This document shows, one piece after another, positions 6,794 through 14,545 of a DNA stretch of 15,873 nucleotides. The notes beneath the pieces were generated by a model. The model was not told the origin of the DNA and did no database searches. It saw nothing but the letters and a program-made list of their open reading frames with translations. The stretch comes from CALAMD01 sp035301025 (GTDB lineage Bacteria > Bacillota > Bacilli > Bacillales > Amphibacillaceae), in the NCBI GenBank assembly GCA_035301025.1, contig DATGUV010000146.1, positions 1 through 15,873 of the forward strand. The letters run 5' to 3'. A program made the translations under genes and the position numbers. Positions within the stretch are counted from its first letter, which is position 1. Every line of letters begins with the position of its first letter.

Positions 6794-7643
6794 GATCTAG
6801 TCGGCCTTTCGCAGATAATATTGTATTATATAGTAACATTGTAATCGTCATCGGACCTACCCCACCAGGAACGGGAGTAATGTAGGATGCTTTTTCTTTC
6901 ACTTCGTCAAATTTCACGTCTCCCACTAACGGACCATTTTCTAGACGATTTACACCAACATCAATGACAACAGCACCATCTCGAACCATTGATTCATCCA
7001 CAAAATGAGGAATTCCGACGGCTACAACAAGAATATCTGCTTGTAAAGTGAGTTCTTTCATATTTTTTGTACGCGAATGACAATAGGTAACTGTAGCATT
7101 TTCGTTTAACAACAATTGACCAACTGGTTTTCCTACAATGTTACTTCTACCAATAATAACTGCATGTTTTCCTTCTATTTCAATATTTTTAGACTGAAGC
7201 ATTTTTACAATTCCGTGTGGTGTACATGGATAAAACGTTTTTTGATCTGTCATCATTCGACCAATGTTTATTGGATGGAATCCGTCAACATCTTTTTCAG
7301 GGGTGATTGACTCAATAATGTGTTGTTCATTTATATGGTCTGGTAGTGGTAGTTGGACTAAAATGCCATCTACAGATTCTGAGGTGTTTAACCTATCAAT
7401 GTGTTGAAGCAATTCCGCTTCTGATGTTGAATTAGGCAACCGAATAATTTCTGATTCGATTCCTGTTTCCTCACATGCTTTTTCTTTTCCACCAACATAA
7501 GACATTGAAGCTGGATCTTCACCAACTAATATAACTGTTAAATGAGGTGTGACTCCTTTTTCAATGAATGCTGATGTTTGTTGTTTTATCTCTTTTCTCA
7601 TATTTTTGGCTAATTCAGACCCGTAAATTACTTCCGCTCCCAT
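6786..7643 (-). CDS. folD: Methylenetetrahydrofolate dehydrogenase / cyclohydrolase FolD
   Basis: Bifunctional cytosolic enzyme converting 5,10-methylene-THF to 10-formyl-THF through methenyl-THF with NADP. It supplies formyl groups for purines and initiator tRNA. The protein is 285 residues long. SYVGGKEKACEE at about 48-59 contains the catalytic Tyr and Lys. Later motifs are ILVQLPLPDHI, DVDGFHPINIG, PCTPHGIV, the NADP-binding IGRSNIVGKPVG, and PVPGGVGPMT near the C-terminus. I prefer ATG at 7643, which lies about 10 nt after a GAGG site. ATG at 7652 overlaps the nusB stop as ATGA, but its ribosome site would be almost adjacent. It is tightly packed between nusB and xseA. Confidence 0.96.
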   Translation of the reverse strand: MGAEVIYGSELAKNMRKEIKQQTSAFIEKGVTPHLTVILVGEDPASMSYVGGKEKACEETGIESEIIRLPNSTSEAELLQHIDRLNTSESVDGILVQLPLPDHINEQHIIESITPEKDVDGFHPINIGRMMTDQKTFYPCTPHGIVKMLQSKNIEIEGKHAVIIGRSNIVGKPVGQLLLNENATVTYCHSRTKNMKELTLQADILVVAVGIPHFVDESMVRDGAVVIDVGVNRLENGPLVGDVKFDEVKEKASYITPVPGGVGPMTITMLLYNTILSAKGRLDRE

Positions 7644-7648
7644 TTTTA

Positions 7649-8032
7649 TCATTCCTCTGCATTGATTTTAGATAATACACCATTTACAAACGGACCAGAT
7701 TTCTCATCTCCAAACTTTTTGGCTAGTTCAACCGCTTCGTTGATGGAGACGCTTACTGGAACATCCTCATACATCAATTCATACACTGCGATTCGTAAAA
7801 TCGTTCTTTCAACCATTGCAATGCGATCAATTGTCCAATTTTCTAGATGTTGTTCAATCTTCTTGTCTATAGGTGTCTGATAATTATTAACACCTTCTAC
7901 TACTGTTTGTAAATACTGATTGACCGGTTGCTCTTCTAAAAAAAGATGGATGGCATCTTCAATCGAAGTATCATTCATATTCAACTGAAAAAGAATTTGC
8001 ATTGCTTTTTCTCGTGCTGTTCTGCGATTCAT
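7649..8032 (-). CDS. nusB: Transcription antitermination factor NusB
   Basis: RNA-binding factor that pairs with NusE (S10) on boxA RNA to allow antiterminated rRNA transcription. The 127-residue all-helical protein begins with MNRRTAREKAMQILFQL, the family N-terminus. It contains WTIDRIAMVERTILRIAVYEL and a C-terminal SINEAVELAKKFGDEKSGPF segment, all diagnostic. GGAG lies 8 nt before the ATG. It is the first clear gene after the yqhY terminator and is followed by folD with the ATGA/TGA junction, so it probably heads the nusB-folD-xseAB-ispA transcript. No strong promoter was recognised upstream. Confidence 0.96.
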   Translation of the reverse strand: MNRRTAREKAMQILFQLNMNDTSIEDAIHLFLEEQPVNQYLQTVVEGVNNYQTPIDKKIEQHLENWTIDRIAMVERTILRIAVYELMYEDVPVSVSINEAVELAKKFGDEKSGPFVNGVLSKINAEE

Positions 8033-8057
8033 CCGTTCTACTCCTTTAAAGTTAACA

Positions 8058-8186
8058 TTATTTCAATGAATCAATTTCATCAACAGGTCTTGTGTCATGT
8101 GATTTTATGATGATTTTTAGTTTAGATGACCTCTGTAATAAAACTGATTTTGATGCATGAAACCACCCATCGATTAGATAATACAT
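8058..8186 (-). CDS. Possible 42-residue small ORF upstream of nusB
   Basis: An ATG-to-TAA frame of 42 codons fills most of the interval between the yqhY terminator and nusB. It starts MYYLIDGWFH and ends RPVDEIDSLK. Composition looks protein-like (mixed charged and hydrophobic residues), but no ribosome site precedes the ATG and I do not recognise a family. It could equally be chance in the nusB leader. Confidence 0.2.
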   Translation of the reverse strand: MYYLIDGWFHASKSVLLQRSSKLKIIIKSHDTRPVDEIDSLK

Positions 8187-8200
8187 AAAGGCAGGAATTG

Positions 8201-8233
8201 TAAGAAATTGAGGTCAAACGAATGTGACCTCAA
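8201..8233 (-). terminator. Rho-independent terminator after yqhY
   Basis: The minus strand carries a perfect 9-bp stem, TTGAGGTCA (8225-8233) with TGACCTCAA (8208-8216), and an 8-nt loop. TTTCTTA follows at 8207-8201. It lies 8 nt after the yqhY stop. The U-run is imperfect, but the position is right. Confidence 0.72.
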
Positions 8234-8241
8234 TGATACTG

Positions 8242-8634
8242 CTATTCCTTGCTCTCGATTTCATCCGATTCCATTTGGATTCCGACAACATGTACATTTA
8301 TTTCATCAACTGCTAAAGCAGTCATATTTTTAAGGGATTGACGGATGTTCGTTTGAAGCTGCTGCGCCACTTTTGGAATGGATACACCGTATTGAATCAC
8401 TACATACATGTCAATTTGTATCCGCGATTCTGATATTTCCACTTTAACACCTTTACTATGAGACACTTTCCCAAATCGCTCCACTACATCACTGGCAAAA
8501 TTCCCACGCATGGAGGCTACACCGTCTACTTCGGATGCAGCTAATCCCGCGATGGTTTCAATTACTTCAGGAGCAATCTCTACATTACCTAATTCACTAT
8601 CACTACTCACATTTAGCAATGATTTTTCGCTCAT
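8242..8634 (-). CDS. yqhY: Asp23/Gls24 family envelope stress protein YqhY
   Basis: Small Asp23-family protein (130 residues) of the type encoded next to accBC across Firmicutes. The family core is visible: GNVEIAPEVIETIAGLAASEVDGVASM near the N-terminus, KGVKVEISESRIQIDMYVVIQYGVSIP in the middle and VDEINVHVVGI at the end. No membrane segment or signal peptide is seen. In B. subtilis, YqhY has been linked to control of acetyl-CoA carboxylase activity (established knowledge), which fits its place after accC. It has AAAGG about 10 nt before the ATG and is followed at once by a terminator. The 99 bp to accC show no clear terminator. Confidence 0.92.
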   Translation of the reverse strand: MSEKSLLNVSSDSELGNVEIAPEVIETIAGLAASEVDGVASMRGNFASDVVERFGKVSHSKGVKVEISESRIQIDMYVVIQYGVSIPKVAQQLQTNIRQSLKNMTALAVDEINVHVVGIQMESDEIESKE

Positions 8635-8733
8635 ATTTACAACACCTTTCTTCTAGCAAATACATGGTTTTCAATCCTATCTTTAAGGAACATTTCATCA
8701 TGTTTTATTTAGAATAGATCATGGGTATAAAAG

Positions 8734-10092
8734 TTAATCTTCCTCTAATACAATTGGATGATTTGTTAAGAAATTTGTATTAAAATCACCTGAAACAAAT
8801 ACTTCATGATCCATAATTAGCCGATGAAAAGGGATGGTCGTATGAATTCCTTCCACACCAAATTCATCTAATGCACGTCTCATACGGACGATTGCTTCCT
8901 CTCTAGTCTGTCCATATGTAATCACTTTCGCAATCATGGAATCATAAAAAGGATTAATTGTATATCCAGCGTATGCTGCAGAATCTATGCGCACACCGAA
9001 TCCACCAGGTGGTAAATACATTTCAATTTTACCTGGAGAAGGCATAAAATCTTTAAACGGATCTTCAGCATTGATTCGACATTCAATAGACCATCCATCA
9101 AATTCAATATCTTCTTGAGTAAATGATAATTTTTCATTTGCCGCTATTTTAATTTGTTCTTTTATTAAATCAACACCTGTCACCATTTCAGTTACAGGAT
9201 GTTCTACTTGGATACGTGTATTCATTTCCATAAAGTAGAAGTTGTTTGTGGATGGCTCAAAGATAAACTCAACAGTACCTGCTCCAACGTAATTTACCGC
9301 CTCAGCAGCTCTGACTGCTGCTTGGCCCATTTTATCACGTACTTCTTGAGTAATTGCAGGGGAAGGTGTTTCTTCAATTAATTTTTGTAAACGTCTTTGG
9401 ATCGAACAATCTCTTTCTCCTAAGTGAATAACATTTCCATGTTGATCTGCTAACACTTGGATTTCAACGTGTCTAAAATCTTCAATATAGTCTTCAATAT
9501 ACACCCCAGGATTACCAAAAGCAGTTTCAGCTTCTTTTTGTGTAATTTTTATTCCTTGAATAAGCTCTTTTTCAGATTGTGCAACACGAATTCCACGTCC
9601 GCCACCACCCGCAGTCGCTTTAATAATCACCGGATAACCAATTTTCTCTGCTACTTGAATAGCTTCTTCTTCCGTTTCAACAATGCCATCTGATCCTGGT
9701 ACAACAGGAACCCCAGCATTTTTCATCGTATCTCTAGCTACGTCTTTCGTTCCCATTTTTTGAATAGCTTCTGCTGAAGGTCCGATAAACGTAATATTAC
9801 ATGCTTCACAAATTTCAGCAAAGTCAGCATTTTCTGCTAGAAACCCATATCCTGGATGAATTGCGTCTGCTCCAGTAGAGGTTGCTATGGTCATGACATT
9901 TGTAACATTTAAATAGCTTTCTTGACTGGTTGCAGGACCAATACAATATGCTTCATCTGCGAGTTGAACGTGTAGTGATTCCTCATCTACTTCAGAGTAC
10001 ACTGCAACCGTTTCGATATTCATCTCTTTTGCTGCACGTATGATGCGTACAGCAATTTCTCCTCTATTTGCGATTAATATTTTTTTAATCAT
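8734..10092 (-). CDS. accC: Acetyl-CoA carboxylase, biotin carboxylase subunit AccC
   Basis: ATP-grasp enzyme that carboxylates the biotin on AccB with bicarbonate and ATP, the first half-reaction of malonyl-CoA synthesis. The 452 residues match family length. The N-terminal pre-ATP-grasp domain begins MIKKILIANRGEIAVRIIRA. The glycine-rich ATP loop KATAGGGGRGIRV follows at about residues 159-171. Catalytic residues lie in FMEMNTRIQVEHPVTE near 285-300, and the typical biotin carboxylase C-terminal domain completes the protein. GGGGA precedes the ATG by about 10 nt. It lies 15 nt after accB, so the two are co-transcribed and probably co-translated. Confidence 0.97.
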   Translation of the reverse strand: MIKKILIANRGEIAVRIIRAAKEMNIETVAVYSEVDEESLHVQLADEAYCIGPATSQESYLNVTNVMTIATSTGADAIHPGYGFLAENADFAEICEACNITFIGPSAEAIQKMGTKDVARDTMKNAGVPVVPGSDGIVETEEEAIQVAEKIGYPVIIKATAGGGGRGIRVAQSEKELIQGIKITQKEAETAFGNPGVYIEDYIEDFRHVEIQVLADQHGNVIHLGERDCSIQRRLQKLIEETPSPAITQEVRDKMGQAAVRAAEAVNYVGAGTVEFIFEPSTNNFYFMEMNTRIQVEHPVTEMVTGVDLIKEQIKIAANEKLSFTQEDIEFDGWSIECRINAEDPFKDFMPSPGKIEMYLPPGGFGVRIDSAAYAGYTINPFYDSMIAKVITYGQTREEAIVRMRRALDEFGVEGIHTTIPFHRLIMDHEVFVSGDFNTNFLTNHPIVLEED

Positions 10093-10107
10093 ATGCTAAG
10101 CATCCCC

Positions 10108-10611
10108 TTAATTCTTCACTCTGAATAATGGTTGTCCATATTCAACAAGTTCTCCATCCTCAACTAGGATTTCAACAATTTCACCTGTTGTTTCAGATTC
10201 AATCTCGTTAAATAATTTCATTGCTTCAACAATACATACAACCGTATCTGCTGACACACGTGAACCTTCCTTTACATATGGATCATTTTCCGGTGAAGAA
10301 CGGCGATAAAATGTTCCTACCATTGGTGAGACAATTTCTGAATCATATTCAACCTGCGTAGATGTTGGGTTATTTACATTTTTTCCATCATCTTCGTTTG
10401 AAGGAGTAGATACTTCTTCTGCTTCAACATGAGTTTGAATAGCCTCTGTTACTTCTTTTGTTTGTTCAAAGACAGGCTGTACATTCGATTGGTTCTTTCC
10501 TAATTCTTTTTTCAGTTTTATTTTGGTTCCATTTGTTTCATACGAAAATTCATTAATTGAGGATTGATCAATTAGTTTTATGATTTCTCTAACTTCTTGT
10601 ACTTTTAACAT
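10108..10611 (-). CDS. accB: Biotin carboxyl carrier protein AccB
   Basis: Carries biotin between the carboxylase and carboxyltransferase halves of acetyl-CoA carboxylase. The protein has 167 residues. The N-terminal helix MLKVQEVREIIKLIDQSSI is the family signature. A low-complexity acidic linker spans about 40-90. The C-terminal biotinyl domain (about 92-167) has the attachment motif EAMKLFNE with biotinylated Lys132, and SPMVGTFY at 95-102. I chose ATG at 10611 because GGAGG sits 8 nt upstream; the earlier in-frame GTG at 10626 overlaps that ribosome site. First gene of the accBC unit, with a leader of about 115 nt. Confidence 0.96.
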   Translation of the reverse strand: MLKVQEVREIIKLIDQSSINEFSYETNGTKIKLKKELGKNQSNVQPVFEQTKEVTEAIQTHVEAEEVSTPSNEDDGKNVNNPTSTQVEYDSEIVSPMVGTFYRRSSPENDPYVKEGSRVSADTVVCIVEAMKLFNEIESETTGEIVEILVEDGELVEYGQPLFRVKN

Positions 10612-10731
10612 ATTCCTAACCTCCACTTATTTACTTGCTTTTTTATGTATTTAACCGAATACGCAGCTTTTCTAGTTTGTACATTCTAAATATGTAGTTT
10701 GATATCATTTTACGCATTCCCATACAGAGTA

Positions 10732-10761
10732 ATTATAACAATCTTAGCACTTCAATGCGAA
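10732..10761 (-). promoter_or_regulatory. Likely sigma-A promoter for accBC
   Basis: On the minus strand TTCGCA (10756-10761, 4 of 6 to TTGACA) is separated by 18 bp from a perfect TATAAT (10732-10737). The predicted start near 10725 gives a leader of about 115 nt before accB. It lies just after the spoIIIA terminator, where an accBC promoter is expected. Confidence 0.6.
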
Positions 10762-10800
10762 TACTTTCCACTTATTTCTGTTTTTAAATTCGTATCCGGT

Positions 10801-10836
10801 AAGAAAAAATGTTCAGGATTTTATCCCTGAACATTT
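10801..10836 (-). terminator. Rho-independent terminator of the spoIIIA operon
   Basis: The minus strand forms an 11-bp stem (10826-10836 with 10807-10817, core GTTCAGG/CCTGAAC) with an 8-nt loop. TTTTTTCTT follows directly. It sits about 37 nt after the spoIIIAH stop and separates the sporulation operon from accBC. Confidence 0.88.
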
Positions 10837-10872
10837 CATCGTAAGCGTATGACTCGTTTTATCGTTGTTATT

Positions 10873-11433
10873 TTATTCTCCAGTTGATTGATAATTGACA
10901 TCTACAGGAACCTCACCAAACTCATCTTTCACCATCTGCATAATATTGACTGCTTCTTCAGAGGAAAGTTCGTCCACTTTCACATGTACATGAATTTTCT
11001 CCTTATCAGAAGATTCGCCACTGTCATAGCGAACGAGCACGTCTTCATATGTGTCTACCGCCGCTAAAATTTGGTCCTGTACAATTGATTCTCTTGAGGC
11101 AAGCTGGTCAATGAGTTGAATATTATTACGTGCCTCGTTTTTCTCTTCAGTTGAAGCAGATGCAGAAGCAACTACATCTTGAAGCATTTCTCTTTTCATA
11201 CTACGTTCGTTTTGTAACTCCAATCGAATCGAAGTGAATAACTCATCATGTCCAACTTGTTCTATATTACCTACATCTGCCTCCATACCTTCAGAACTTG
11301 TCTCTTCATCTGCCGGTATTAAGTTTTCATCATTAAAAGCTACTTCACTTCCTTTTGGGGAAAAAATATAGTAAATACTTAATACAATCATTAAACTAAG
11401 CATTGTTAATAACCATACGGTTTGTCTTCTCAA
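10873..11433 (-). CDS. spoIIIAH: Stage III sporulation protein SpoIIIAH
   Basis: Mother-cell protein whose periplasmic ring-forming domain meets forespore SpoIIQ in the intermembrane space to build the feeding-tube channel. An N-terminal transmembrane helix (RRQTVWLLTMLSLMIVLSIY region) is followed by an acidic linker and a C-terminal EscJ/PrgK-like ring domain (LFTSIRLELQNERSMKREML onward). At about 186 residues it is shorter than B. subtilis SpoIIIAH (218), mostly in the linker. I prefer the TTG at 11433: GGAGG lies 9 nt upstream, whereas it abuts the ATG at 11442 with no spacing. The ATG would add MNH. Last gene of the operon, ending in a strong terminator. Confidence 0.94.
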   Translation of the reverse strand: MRRQTVWLLTMLSLMIVLSIYYIFSPKGSEVAFNDENLIPADEETSSEGMEADVGNIEQVGHDELFTSIRLELQNERSMKREMLQDVVASASASTEEKNEARNNIQLIDQLASRESIVQDQILAAVDTYEDVLVRYDSGESSDKEKIHVHVKVDELSSEEAVNIMQMVKDEFGEVPVDVNYQSTGE

Positions 11434-11450
11434 ATGATTCATCCTCCTTA

Positions 11451-12086
11451 TTATTTAGGCATGACTGATATCCGATGTGGTGGGACACCAAGGACTTTTG
11501 CAACCGATTCAATCACCCACATTTTCTTTGTAGCATCCTCTACTCCATTTGCTACAATAAAAACACCACGTACGTCTGGTTTTTTGGTTTGTACGAGTAT
11601 AGGAACTTCTTGATCTCCTTGGCGAATCAGTACAACCTCAGACTCTTCTGTGTTATCCTTTACTTTTCTTTGACCACCATTTGTATCGGTTTCATCAGTC
11701 GTTTGTGTACCTTTAATTATATTTTTTTCAAACACTTTTACGTTTGTTGAATCTAAATTAACCATCACTTCTACATGTGTTACACCTTGTATGTTTTCAA
11801 TCATTTTTTCTAAATCTTCTTCATAATTTTTTTCAAGTTTCTCTTTTTCCTCTTCCCTTGTACCTTCTTTACTTGATGTTTTAATTGTTTCATGTTCATT
11901 GTTTTGAAGCGGTGGTTCAGTAACGGTCCTTTGTTCACTCGGGGAAGAAAATATATTACTTACTAGTAAAATAAATAACCCTATCAACCCAATCATTAAT
12001 AAATAGGAAAATTTATTTGATTTTTTTTTAGCATCAGTTGTACTCGGTTCAAATAAGTCTTTCAACTTTTGAAACCACCTGCTCAT
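11451..12086 (-). CDS. spoIIIAG: Stage III sporulation protein SpoIIIAG
   Basis: Ring-forming component of the SpoIIIA-SpoIIQ channel; family members form large oligomeric rings between the two membranes around the forespore. The protein has 211 residues. A cytoplasmic N-terminus is followed by one transmembrane helix at about 27-46. A charged linker and the ring-building domain come next (LEKMIENIQGVTHVEVMVNL region and PDVRGVFIVANG). The C-terminus ends with VLGVPPHRISVMPK, a typical ending. ATG at 12086 has GGAGGG 6 nt upstream and overlaps the spoIIIAF stop as ATGA; the ATG at 12104 has no comparable site. Confidence 0.95.
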   Translation of the reverse strand: MSRWFQKLKDLFEPSTTDAKKKSNKFSYLLMIGLIGLFILLVSNIFSSPSEQRTVTEPPLQNNEHETIKTSSKEGTREEEKEKLEKNYEEDLEKMIENIQGVTHVEVMVNLDSTNVKVFEKNIIKGTQTTDETDTNGGQRKVKDNTEESEVVLIRQGDQEVPILVQTKKPDVRGVFIVANGVEDATKKMWVIESVAKVLGVPPHRISVMPK

Positions 12087-12706
12087 GAAAGTCCCTCCCC
12101 CCATATAATATTCAATTCTTTATCATGCACCTCCCATACATCCTTTAACGTGCGAATGATGGATTCTACATTTTCTTCAGGTTGTACAATTTGTTCATTT
12201 GGACGAATGATCACCTCTTCTACTTTTTCAATGGTGTTTACTTCTTCCTCATTCCCTTCACTACTTTGGACATACACATCCATTTGGTCCAATGAGTCAT
12301 ATGATCGCTCTTGATTCGATTGAAAGTAATATACTATTTCACGGATCTCAAGCGAATGTTCTTCTAATAAAGGGTCCTCCGCTTCATAAATAAGTTGTTT
12401 TGTCATTTCTTCTAAAATATATGCATCAGTTGAGGCTTGTATATCTGTTTTTTGTAAATTTATTAAATTATTTATGGAATCTGTTTCAATTTGCTCATCA
12501 AAGGATGTAATATGCTTTTGGATTTCATTGGAAACATCTATTTGAAAAATCATAAATACAGGCTTTAAGAACATGAGTATTAATATCAATCCCACTACTA
12601 ATTGGATATATTTCTTTAATGTGTTTGACGGTAGAATTAAATCAATAATGATAGCGATCAAGATAAACAATATAATTTGTTTAATCCATTCAACGAGAAA
12701 TGCCAT
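12083..12706 (-). CDS. spoIIIAF: Stage III sporulation protein SpoIIIAF
   Basis: Mother-cell membrane component of the SpoIIIA complex. The protein has 207 residues. Two hydrophobic helices fill about residues 8-57 (FLVEWIKQIILFILIAIIID, then YIQLVVGLILILMFLKPVF), followed by an extracytoplasmic soluble domain. That domain includes ILEEMTKQLIYEAE and an acidic glutamate-rich stretch. The end LKDVWEVHDKELNIIW resembles the B. subtilis C-terminus. I chose ATG at 12706 (MAFLVEW) because it aligns with the B. subtilis start and has AGGA 8 nt upstream. Its TGA overlaps the next start by 4 nt. Confidence 0.93.
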   Translation of the reverse strand: MAFLVEWIKQIILFILIAIIIDLILPSNTLKKYIQLVVGLILILMFLKPVFMIFQIDVSNEIQKHITSFDEQIETDSINNLINLQKTDIQASTDAYILEEMTKQLIYEAEDPLLEEHSLEIREIVYYFQSNQERSYDSLDQMDVYVQSSEGNEEEVNTIEKVEEVIIRPNEQIVQPEENVESIIRTLKDVWEVHDKELNIIWGEGLS

Positions 12707-12716
12707 GGTATTCATC

Positions 12717-13886
12717 CTATCGTAAAAATAAAGTGACATTGCTGGCGATAAGAATAATGACTAATGAGAGGAAAAACATTAATGTAACAATTAATAAACA
12801 TGTGAGAATATACATCATAAACTTACTAATGATTTGTAAACTCTCAATAATAGGTCCATCGCCAATCGGCTGTAATAAAGCAGCAGTTAATTTATACATA
12901 AGCGCGATTACTGCAATTTTTAGTGCTGGAAATAATGCAGTAAACAAAATGATGATGACCCCTACAATACCGACAGCATTTTTTAATAAAAGTGAAGCGG
13001 ACAAAACCGTATCAGCAGCATCGGTAAACGTTCTGCCAATGACAGGAATAACATTTCCGGTAATAAACTTTGCCGTTTTCATCGCTACTCCATCCTGGAT
13101 AGCTGTAGCCGTTCCTTGGATGGAAATCACACCAATAAATAATGTAAAAAACATACCAAGAATGGTTAACGCTACTGTTTTTAACATTTCTGCTAGTTGT
13201 GTAACCTTATAAGTTGAATGCATAGTACTGATGATAAATAATAAAGCTGACATATAGAGTAGCGGTAAAATAAATGAAGATATTAACATTCCACTACTAT
13301 GGACGATAAACAATACAACTGGATGAAAAAAAGAAACCGTTAATATATTTCCAAAAGTTGCCAGTAACCCAATTAACAACGGAATAATTCCTATCATAAA
13401 ACTACTCATCATAGAGACTGCATCTGTTGTATACATAAATGCACTATAAAAACTATTTAAGGCAACATAGATTAATGAAATATACACGATAAAATATGCA
13501 ATTTTACTAACCATACTTTTATCAAAAGCAGTATGCATCGTTTGTAAAACAACAGAAAATAAAGTAAGTATTATAAGCATGCTCAACACTTTTCCACTAG
13601 CAATAACTTCTGCAAATAGGAATTCTAGCGCACTACTTACAATATTTTTAATAGAAAGTGACTCCTTGTCCTTAATCAATTCAAATAAAGTACGATCCTG
13701 CATATCATCCATGTATTTTCCATATGTTTTTGTCAGTTCTTCCCAGTGGTCCTCAAGTGAATCTAGATGAAGGGAGTCCATCATTTCATCCGATATATCT
13801 TCACTAGATGCATGGGTCTTTCCAGGAACAATTAAAGTTAGTATTGCCATAAATAAGAATATAGTAATGATATGTTTAAGATTCAT
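12717..13886 (-). CDS. spoIIIAE: Stage III sporulation protein SpoIIIAE
   Basis: Large polytopic membrane protein of the SpoIIIA channel, likely part of its export platform. The 389-residue protein begins with a signal peptide (MNLKHIITIFLFMAILTL, cleavage probable after THA). An extracytoplasmic helical region of about 70 residues comes next, then about seven to eight transmembrane helices. Conserved stretches include YKVTQLAEMLK, GVISIQGTATAI, TAKFITGNVIPVIGRTFTDA and ALLQPIGDGPI. The ATG at 13886 matches the known N-terminus, with GAGGAG 12 nt upstream, which is rather long spacing. An ATG at 13919 overlapping the spoIIIAD stop (TAATG) would put extra residues before the signal peptide. 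Confidence 0.95.
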   Translation of the reverse strand: MNLKHIITIFLFMAILTLIVPGKTHASSEDISDEMMDSLHLDSLEDHWEELTKTYGKYMDDMQDRTLFELIKDKESLSIKNIVSSALEFLFAEVIASGKVLSMLIILTLFSVVLQTMHTAFDKSMVSKIAYFIVYISLIYVALNSFYSAFMYTTDAVSMMSSFMIGIIPLLIGLLATFGNILTVSFFHPVVLFIVHSSGMLISSFILPLLYMSALLFIISTMHSTYKVTQLAEMLKTVALTILGMFFTLFIGVISIQGTATAIQDGVAMKTAKFITGNVIPVIGRTFTDAADTVLSASLLLKNAVGIVGVIIILFTALFPALKIAVIALMYKLTAALLQPIGDGPIIESLQIISKFMMYILTCLLIVTLMFFLSLVIILIASNVTLFLR

Positions 13887-13918
13887 GATTGTAGAGTTCT
13901 CCTCTCTACATACAGACA

Positions 13919-14311
13919 TTATGCTTGTGGAAGAAATGCTAAAATAGTCTCTATCAATGATTTTATAATTGGAATTGCTAATATAATAATGAATATTTTA
14001 CCGGCAAGTTCAATTTTTGTTGCTAGGGAACTTAGACCAGCATCCCTTGTCATACTCGCTCCAATTTCTACAATGTATGCAATTCCAATCACTTTTAATA
14101 TCGTTTCCACATAAACATGTTCAATATTTGCTTGTCCACTTATAAAATGAATGAATTCAAATACTGCAGAAATTTGTTCGATAATCGATATAAAGATAAT
14201 GATTCCAGATACAATTACGAGAAGATAAGCAATGGATGGGTGAAGGTCCTTTAAGATTACATATAAAATCGCCGTTAATATTCCTAGAAATACGATTTGC
14301 AATATATCCAT
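13919..14311 (-). CDS. spoIIIAD: Stage III sporulation protein SpoIIIAD
   Basis: Small polytopic protein (130 residues) of the SpoIIIA complex, with about four hydrophobic helices. The diagnostic segment VYVETILKVIGIAYIVEIGA lies in the second half, followed by MTRDAGLSSLATKIELAGKI, nearly as in B. subtilis. SpoIIIAC and AD are related in sequence and family knowledge places them with type III secretion export membrane proteins. AAGGA lies 9 nt before the ATG, within the spoIIIAC stop region. It is packed between spoIIIAC and spoIIIAE. Confidence 0.95.
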   Translation of the reverse strand: MDILQIVFLGILTAILYVILKDLHPSIAYLLVIVSGIIIFISIIEQISAVFEFIHFISGQANIEHVYVETILKVIGIAYIVEIGASMTRDAGLSSLATKIELAGKIFIIILAIPIIKSLIETILAFLPQA

Positions 14312-14317
14312 CGTTCA

Positions 14318-14530
14318 TTATCCTTGGAAAAGAAACACGGATTTAATTTGTTCAAAGATATCCGATAAACCGTTTATAACGATGACCAAAACAATAATGA
14401 AACCTACAAGCGTTGCAAATTGAGCGAACTCTTCTTTTCCCATCTGCTTTAAAATCGTGTGAATGAGGGCCACTATAATCCCAATTCCTGCAATTTGAAA
14501 TATTAATGTAGCATCTTGAGATAACATCAT
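14318..14530 (-). CDS. spoIIIAC: Stage III sporulation protein SpoIIIAC
   Basis: Very small membrane protein of 70 residues with two hydrophobic helices. The conserved IFQIAGIGIIVALIHTILKQMGK near the N-terminus and the ending IKSVFLFQG match the family closely. Part of the mother-cell SpoIIIA complex. Two ATG codons in a row (14530 and 14527) follow AAAGGGG; the second has the better spacing, so the protein may be 69 residues. The stop lies 6 nt before the spoIIIAD start. Confidence 0.95.
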   Translation of the reverse strand: MMLSQDATLIFQIAGIGIIVALIHTILKQMGKEEFAQFATLVGFIIVLVIVINGLSDIFEQIKSVFLFQG

Positions 14531-14545
14531 CGTTCCCCTTTCCTC

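Noticed and set aside
10660..10720. FapR operator in the accB leader
   Set aside because: A TTTAGAATG...CTAGAAA stretch has weak symmetry but does not match the FapR consensus as I know it.
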